Part shown: positions 59,301 to 64,000 of the stretch, in pieces
Layout of the letters: the number at the start of each line of letters is the position of its first letter
Numbering within the stretch: the first letter of the stretch is position 1
Assembly: GCF_004798865.1 (NCBI RefSeq)
Contig: NW_025335854.1
Coordinates: forward strand, 7,288,170-7,352,169
Source of the DNA: Varanus komodoensis
Lineage: Eukaryota > Chordata > Lepidosauria > Squamata > Varanidae
Reading direction: 5' to 3'
DNA: 64,000 nt
Made by a program: the position numbers and the translations under genes
Notes under the pieces: generated by a model
Database searches by the model: none
The model's input: the letters and a program-made list of their open reading frames with translations, nothing else
Told to the model about the DNA's origin: nothing

Positions 59301-62300
59301 AAGAGCAGTTCTCAAAATCTGTCTTCCTTTGGGAACTTTGAATGGCATGATGTCCTACACCTGGGAATTAAAATAACATGCTGATTTTTGTGTCTCTAAA
59401 ATGCATACACTTTTTAGAGCTTCTTTCTGTACCTTAGATGCTTTCAACATCTGCTCATTTTGCTCTAGGCTTGCATTCTCAGGACAGGCTTTCAAGTGCC
59501 CTTTTTCTTTGAAGTCACATGAACAATTAGAAGAATCTGCAAAGCAGTTGTGTCCCTGCTCCAACTGATCAAGTTGCAAACGTGCCAAATCCTCCCCCTT
59601 CTCGTGCAATCTCTAGAAAAAGCACATTTGCTGTCAGTTTTCCTGTATAAAACCTGCCTTTATTTGTTCAAATTAGGCAATACGTGGATAAATAAATCTT
59701 TTAATGTAACCAGAGTCACTCAGCACGAACAAAGATTCAAACTAGAACAAAACTAATTCCAATGACCAAACCCTTCGTTTCGGATTGCAAACTGCTTCTG
59801 GAAATCCAAGGCACTTTTGTCATCCTAAGGAGAGCAGAGGGGGAATCTGCAGCAGTCTTCCGTGCTACTAAGCAGCGCTTTGGGTCTTGGCTAATCCTTT
59901 TAAGGGACTCCAGTACCACCCAGCCTGTGCAAAAGAGCAAAGCACGCTTAGTGAATTTCACTGCATTATATCCACTTTCTGGGTTTAAAAGGGCACGGGA
60001 AGCAGAGCTGAAGGAACTTCAGCTAATTAGCTAGAGTTTAAGTAACAGAGCTAAAGGGATCTTGATGACAATCTCAGCCCAGCGCACAGCTACTCTGAAA
60101 AAGGTGAATTCTATGTAATGCGTAATTAGGAATGACACAAAAACAGAACTGCCAAGATCACACTGCAATTATACAGTGGTTATCCAAAGGAGCGCTTGCG
60201 TCCATATATGCCCGCCCGCCCCCTGAGATCGGCGGGGGAGGCCCTTCTCTGGGAGCCCTCCGTGAAGGATATTAGGAGGGTGAGCACCCGGAGGAGGGCC
60301 TTCTCTGCGGTGGCGCCCCGCCTATGGAATGCGCTCCCCAGAGAGGTCTGCCTGGCGCCATCGTTATTTGTTTTTCAGCACCAGGCCAAGACCTTTTTAT
60401 TTAAACAATATTTTAACTGTTAATTGTTGTTTTTACTTACTGGATTTATACTATTGCTGAGATGCTCCGGATTTTTAATGTTTATTCTATGTTTGCTTAG
60501 TCTGCTTTGTAAGCCGCCCCGAGGTTTTCTGCGACGGGGCAGCATAAAAATGCTATAATAAATAAATAAATACATGTTTTTGCTGCAACTACACTTAAAA
60601 TATTGTGTACCATTCTGGTCGCCTTGGCTGAAAAAGGATGTCACTGTGCTGGGAAAAGTATAAAGGGCAACTAAAATGATCAAGTGGCTGGAGCAACTTT
60701 GCTATGAGGAGCAGCTAACTAGGACTCTTTATCTTAGAAACAGGGCAAGGAAGGGGAAACATGACGGAGGTATTTCACATTATGCAGGCTGTGGAGAAAG
60801 TGAAGAGGCCAACTCTCCCTCTAGTACTCTCTACACTGCTAGAAACTGGGGTCATCCGATGCACCTGACCGATGAGAGGCTTAGACAGGTAAAAGGAAGT
60901 CTTTCACACAATGTATACTTAACCCATGCAATTAAGTGGTAGATGAAATGGGGATGCCTCCCATTTGGAGAGCCTGAAAAGGAAACTGGACAAGTTCATG
61001 AAGGAGGAAGTTGCTGAGGAGCTGGAGCAGATGGAGGTCTTGCACTCATCCTGCTTGAGGGATCCTGTGTTCAGCTGGTTTGCCGCTATATGAGCAGAAC
61101 GTTGACTGGATGGACCGTCAATCTGATCCAGCATGGCTTTTCTTATGTTCTTAACACCAAAGGGCTATTATTCATCTGGGATCACTGACCCCCGAAGCCA
61201 AGTTGGAACAACATTTTGTAAAATCTCTGGTGCTGGGCATCGTACCTAACGCCTGAAACAACCGTACTCTAACCGAATGCACCTTTAGCCTGCTTAATCT
61301 CATCTACCGGATATTGGTTCAGACTTGGAGACAGGTGCTCCTCCTGCTGTCTAGTGAACAGAAACAAAGTGGCAGGTGTCATCAGCGAGCTGATGCTACT
61401 GAACCCCAGAGCCACGGGGGATCTCACTCTCTGCATCCATATATACATGCAACATCGCTGTTACACGGAGCCCGCAAAGCCGGCACAAGAAAGCTCCCGC
61501 AGGGCCAGTGCTGTCAGATGACAAGAGAAGGGTGCTGCCATTCTGCAAACCCACCCGCCCTGGTTCAAGTACTCTCAGAGACACAACAAAATCCTCGACT
61601 ACTGGAAGCTGCTGAGAGTCCAAGAGGACCAGCAGGGAGATGGTGACACTCGGGGTCCAGACCATCAAGCTAGTCTTGGATTGGGCAACGTGTTGCAGTC
61701 TCTCTCGAGCTGCAGTTTCCCATGTCAATTCTTAGGCATGGGAGAGTTTAATACGGTTAAGGAGCTAACAGAAAAATGAGTTGGGGCAGAAGACACATTT
61801 TAAAAGCTCTAGAATTCCTACCTGCAGATCTGTGTCATTCTCACAAACCTCTGAATCTTCTCCTGGGGGGCTACCAAGAAGCTCCTCCTGAAGCAAGGAA
61901 GCAGATGGCTCTGTCAAAGCAGCTTCCTCCTTTGGGATGGATTGGATATACCAGGCAGAGGGATTCAGCTCTTTAAAACCCTGTCAAAGGCAAGAGAAAG
62001 AAGAAATGTTTGGCACCTGTCAGTCTGAACTTCTAAACATCCAGCAGGAAAACAAAGGTTTTCTTTCCTTTCCTCTTAGAACCAAGTCCATCCCCATCTC
62101 CATGATTCAGTGTGGTCCCAAAGGCAAAGTGATGGTCACAACAAGGTCACATCAAACCACAATTAAGTTTGTAGGCTTAATTTAAATTTAAATTGTAGGC
62201 TTAATTTAAAAGGCACTGGGCAGGCGCAGCACCCATCATGTGCGATGCACAGAGACCACGACGAAGAACTGGGCAGCCACCTGAGTGGGACGGTTTGAGC

Positions 62301-62621
62301 TTGTGTCCTGCAACAGCACGGGGGTGGAACCAATGGCCTTCATGGCCCCTTCCGACTCTACTATTCTCTGTTTCTTTGCATCCCCATCACCCCCACACAA
62401 ATAGTTTGGTCTCATTTCACCTTGGACGGAATGTTCTCCCGGCAGATGAGTGCATGGCCCTCTAATCTCAGCACACTGTGGAAGTAGATATCTTCTTCGT
62501 GGCTAGTGTCACAAAGGAAAAGGTAAAGGACTCCATCTATGTACTCATCCACAACTCCCACCAACAATTTCAGCCTGCACAACCGCTGAAATTCAAGCAC
62601 AGCGTCGGCAGTCCAGTCACC
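53090..62621 (-). CDS. TDRD5: TDRD5, 3' part (seven exons seen): Tudor domain-containing protein 5
   Basis: In vertebrates TDRD5 is a cytoplasmic germ-granule protein with N-terminal LOTUS domains and a Tudor domain. It is needed in male germ cells for piRNA production and retrotransposon silencing. The exons here, read on the minus strand, are 62621-62421, 61980-61822, 59612-59433, 57242-57068, 55598-55387, 54529-54361 and 53337-53090. Intron phases agree throughout (0,0,0,1,0,1) and yield about 447 codons. The first exon encodes the segment after the Tudor core ([31 protein letters not shown]), and the second begins [13 protein letters not shown]. The rest is the acidic, serine-rich tail with a TLEEFY motif. 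The tail is close in length to what I recall for mammals. Earlier exons must lie beyond 64000. TDRD7 is the main alternative; the long tail without further Tudor repeats argues against it. Family assignment is from remembered features, not an alignment. Confidence 0.72.
53995..54137. mobile_element. Palindromic DNA element (CCAACCTGG family) in a TDRD5 intron
   Basis: The words 'cagcagcctcctccaacta..gaggcatttggtccacaattcccagaatt' face 'gggaatgctgggtgttgcagtccaaaggtgtctgg..gtggaaggctg'. The arms are inverted. Confidence 0.65.
54361..54529 (-). CDS. TDRD5: TDRD5 exon with the TLEEFY motif
   Basis: The acceptor cttcttcattcgactgcag is good. The translation begins [20 protein letters not shown] and continues with an acidic stretch ([16 protein letters not shown]). 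The donor CATG|GTACTT is weaker than average but gives phase 1, which the next exon needs. Without splicing the frame would end eight codons later. A palindromic DNA element (about 53995-54137) lies in the following intron. Confidence 0.7.
55387..55598 (-). CDS. TDRD5: TDRD5 probable exon, serine/proline-rich linker
   Basis: The frame runs from a phase-1 acceptor (ttccttaag|GAAAC) through [30 protein letters not shown] and [12 protein letters not shown] to a good donor (GTGAAG|GTTAGG) in phase 0. Both phases fit the neighbouring exons exactly. The pyrimidine tract is poor and a second AG lies 13 bases downstream, so the 5' edge is the least certain splice site of the gene. The exon is plausible but could be skipped. 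Confidence 0.5.
57068..57242 (-). CDS. TDRD5: TDRD5 exon, acidic/lysine-rich linker
   Basis: The acceptor gatcatcttctag precedes [20 protein letters not shown], then [20 protein letters not shown] and [17 protein letters not shown]. The likely donor is GCTGCAG|GTGATG (phase 1), which joins the 55598 exon in frame. A second, poorer donor CCACAG|GTGGTG lies downstream in phase 0. If used, it would join directly to the 54529 exon and skip 55598. Unspliced, the frame stops at 56982. Confidence 0.7.
57448..57682 (-). repeat. Sauria-type SINE, antisense genomically, same strand as TDRD5
   Basis: The plus strand reads 'atttatggatttatatcctgcctttttcctataaagg', 'ctcaaggcagcatacatc', 'ccccacaacaacaaccctgtgaggtaggttgggctgagag' and 'gggactagaacccggatcgcctgagtccag'. 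It is nearly identical to the copy at 15943. It lies in the intron between the exons at 59433 and 57242. Confidence 0.93.
59433..59612 (-). CDS. TDRD5: TDRD5 exon, Cys/Glu-rich linker
   Basis: The acceptor gtgctttttctag has a good pyrimidine tract. The 60 codons read [20 protein letters not shown], then [20 protein letters not shown], ending MLKASK at the donor AAG|GTACAG. Both ends are in phase 0. No known domain is present. The stretch is probably a disordered part of the tail. Confidence 0.72.
60186..60573 (+). mobile_element. L2-like LINE 3' end in a TDRD5 intron, antisense to the gene
   Basis: The frame encodes [20 protein letters not shown] then [12 protein letters not shown] and stop. 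It is followed by the 3' terminus 'gtaagccgccccgaggttttctgcgacggggcagcat' and an (AAAT)n tail. It is the best-preserved copy of this LINE end in the window and opposes the host gene. Confidence 0.9.
60575..61165 (+). mobile_element. CR1 LINE 3' portion in a TDRD5 intron, antisense to the gene
   Basis: It starts in the reverse-transcriptase-proximal part ('attctggtcgccttggctgaaaaaggatgtc', 'gggcaactaaaatgatcaagtggctggagcaac') and continues 'ggaagtctttcacacaatg', 'cccatttggagagcctgaaaaggaaactggacaa', 'ctgatccagcatggcttttcttatgttctt'. It directly follows the L2-like end. It shares its subfamily with 39255. Confidence 0.9.
61822..61980 (-). CDS. TDRD5: TDRD5 exon following the Tudor-flanking segment
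   Basis: The acceptor tgcctttgacag leads into [20 protein letters not shown]. The exon then turns acidic ([20 protein letters not shown]) and ends at the consensus donor CTGCAG|GTAGGA. It has 53 codons and is phase 0 at both ends. The FKELNP motif directly after IPSK of the previous exon is what links this gene to TDRD5. Confidence 0.78.
62236..62376 (+). mobile_element. CR1 LINE 3' terminus in a TDRD5 intron
   Basis: The sense order 'gggcagccacctgagtgggacggtttgagc', 'tcctgcaacagcacgggggtgg' and 'atggccttcatggccccttccgactctac' is the forward version of the element at 17166. Only the last 140 bases are left. Confidence 0.85.
62421..62621 (-). CDS. TDRD5: TDRD5 exon encoding the Tudor-flanking segment
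   Basis: The acceptor ttttttatcaag opens [20 protein letters not shown], then [20 protein letters not shown] and [20 protein letters not shown], ending RENIPSK at AAG|GTGAAA. This matches the staphylococcal-nuclease-like part of an extended Tudor domain, where 'L.L.DTS...D.Y.H..L...GHA' is characteristic. The aromatic-cage Tudor core would be in the preceding exon, which is not found up to 64000. It is phase 0 at both ends with 67 codons. Confidence 0.82.
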
Positions 62622-63811
62622 CTTGATAAAAAAGGGTAAAGCATAAAGCCAACAAAATAGAAAATTCCATGAAACTCAAACCTCAGATTCTATTTGTATA
62701 ATTATTATGCACACAAATAGCTTTTCAAGGTGTCTACAGCATTCCTTCCAGGAAGCAGACCTTTCTAAAGAATCAGTTAACGTCAACAATTTCTTCTCTA
62801 GTTTCTTAATATGCTTCCAAATTTCTTTGTGCATTTTTAGTAATTTTTCCTATTTTTTCTGCCTCTCATTTTCTGAGATACTCTACCATTTATATTAATT
62901 CATGGTATTTATGCTCCAATACTAGATTAGCTCTCAAACCACTGTAAACCCCTCCTTCCTCTTCTTCCATAAGATCTAGCTACTTATTTTCCCTTGATCC
63001 CATCTTTAGGAAATAGGATTTAATGAGGGGTATCTGTCTTATCTTCTGCAGTTGCCCAGTGCTTGTTAGGTCTGAGGGGAAATAACACCATCAGTTAAAA
63101 GTTACAGAGGTTAAAACAGCAGGCATCGCAAGAAGCCATAAGAGTTTCACAGGAACAGGATTACTTAAAAATGTAGCAGATGATTAAATGACTGGGTAGA
63201 ATGAAAAATCTTTGCACAGCACTGAATAGAAAGGGAGGAGGCTTGGGGCTGGCGCACAGATGTAAGCTGTCTGTCAACAGTCCTCTGATTTTAAGCGTTG
63301 TAACTTGAGATGAATCTTTTCATTTTTAGTGTTTTAACCGGAGATGTTTATGGCATAAAACGTTAACATGAAACTACCTCTTGAGGTCTGTTTAGATATA
63401 GTCAATCGGTCAAAAGATTGTGCTACCCTGCATGTGTGTATGAGCTGTTACACAACTAGTACCAGAGACGGAAAGTTCAACCTCCCGCAATTTTCCCAAG
63501 CACAACACTTTTCAAGGGAACCCTTTCCAGAAGTCACCAAATGGTGAGCACGTCACCCGGAGATGAACCAGCCGCCAACAGCTTGTCACAAGCACCCGGT
63601 TTTAAGCAAACTGCCAACTCCCTAGAAACAGATCACAGGAGGAGGAGGAGCGGGCTAAACAATACGGAATTTGTTCCCCCTTTAGTAATCTCTACTCCAC
63701 ACTCCACTGACAAATGGAAGAGGAGGCAACTGCACTGCCTTACTGCTTCCACACGCCAGCTCAGCGAAAGCGAAGGCAGAGAGGCAGTCAATGCAAAGGC
63801 CAAGCAATCAC
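62622..63811. other. TDRD5 intron (upstream of the Tudor-flanking exon)
   Basis: I see no exon or recognised repeat in this AT-rich stretch, so the intron continues past the palindromic element at 63812 and probably beyond the window. Confidence 0.5.
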
Positions 63812-63950
63812 TGTAGCTTTCCCCAACCTGGCACCCTAGAGATGTCTGGGACTAGAGCTCCCAGCATTCTTGACCTTTGGCCATGTTGGCTGGGGCTGAT
63901 GGGAGTTGCTGTCCAACTCATCTGGAGGATACCAGGTTGAGGAAGATCGT
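63812..63950. mobile_element. Palindromic DNA element (CCAACCTGG family), well preserved
   Basis: The left arm 'ctttccccaacctggcaccctagagatgtctgggactagagctcccagcattc' faces 'gggagttgctgtccaactcatctggaggataccaggttgaggaag', around 'ggccatgttggctggggctgatg'. It shows the family layout almost in full. Confidence 0.78.
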
Positions 63951-64000
63951 GAGGAGATTCTATTCCTTCAGGGCCAAAGCCTGAGCAACATTCTAACTTG

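Noticed and set aside
61396-61728. Minus-strand open frame of 110 codons between two TDRD5 exons
   Set aside because: It is in a different frame from the flanking exons, lacks matching splice phases, and vaguely resembles LINE-derived sequence rather than host coding sequence.
1-64000. CRISPR arrays, bacterial or phage systems, retroviral elements, tRNA or rRNA genes
   Set aside because: No regularly spaced repeats, operon-like frames, viral-type frames or terminal repeats were seen. The only tRNA-like sequences are SINE heads.

Overview
The window looks like nuclear DNA of a squamate reptile (lizard or snake). I infer this from the repeats. There are about nine tRNA-derived Sauria-type SINEs, each with a conserved CTCACAGGGTTGTTGTTGTGAGG block and a 'gtgggatataaat' tail. 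There are several CR1 LINE 3' ends in two subfamilies, a BovB/RTE fragment, L2-like LINE 3' ends, and several families of short palindromic DNA elements. The genes that can be seen have exons and introns with consensus splice sites.

Right end (about 53.1-62.6 kb, minus strand): a chain of seven exons forms the 3' part of a gene whose product I assign to TDRD5 (Tudor domain protein 5, a germ-line protein of the piRNA/transposon-silencing pathway). The most upstream exon encodes the segment just after a Tudor core. Its intron phases stay compatible through seven exons (0,0,0,1,0,1) and give about 447 codons up to a stop at 53090-53092. The LOTUS domains and Tudor core must lie beyond position 64000.

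Centre (about 25.65-27.45 kb): a strong CpG island holds a 24-base G tract, a (CGG)n run and two very good minus-strand splice donors (exon ends at 26385 and 27430). This looks like a promoter with alternative non-coding first exons for a minus-strand gene running to lower coordinates. In mammals the gene after TDRD5 in the same orientation is FAM163A, so the island may be its promoter. No FAM163A coding exon is visible, so this is inference from gene order only.

The rest (1-25.6 kb and 27.5-53 kb) has no coding sequence I can support. It would be a large 5' intron of the island gene and the intergenic space between the two genes. It holds LINE, SINE and DNA-element debris, microsatellites, short tandem repeats and a few AT-rich, repeat-free stretches that could be conserved regulatory DNA. 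I found no RNA gene, CRISPR array, bacterial or phage system, or retroviral element. I do not think the window holds an undescribed multi-gene system. Its most interesting points are the TDRD5 tail with two competing terminal reading frames, the CpG-island promoter, and the dense set of short palindromic elements.
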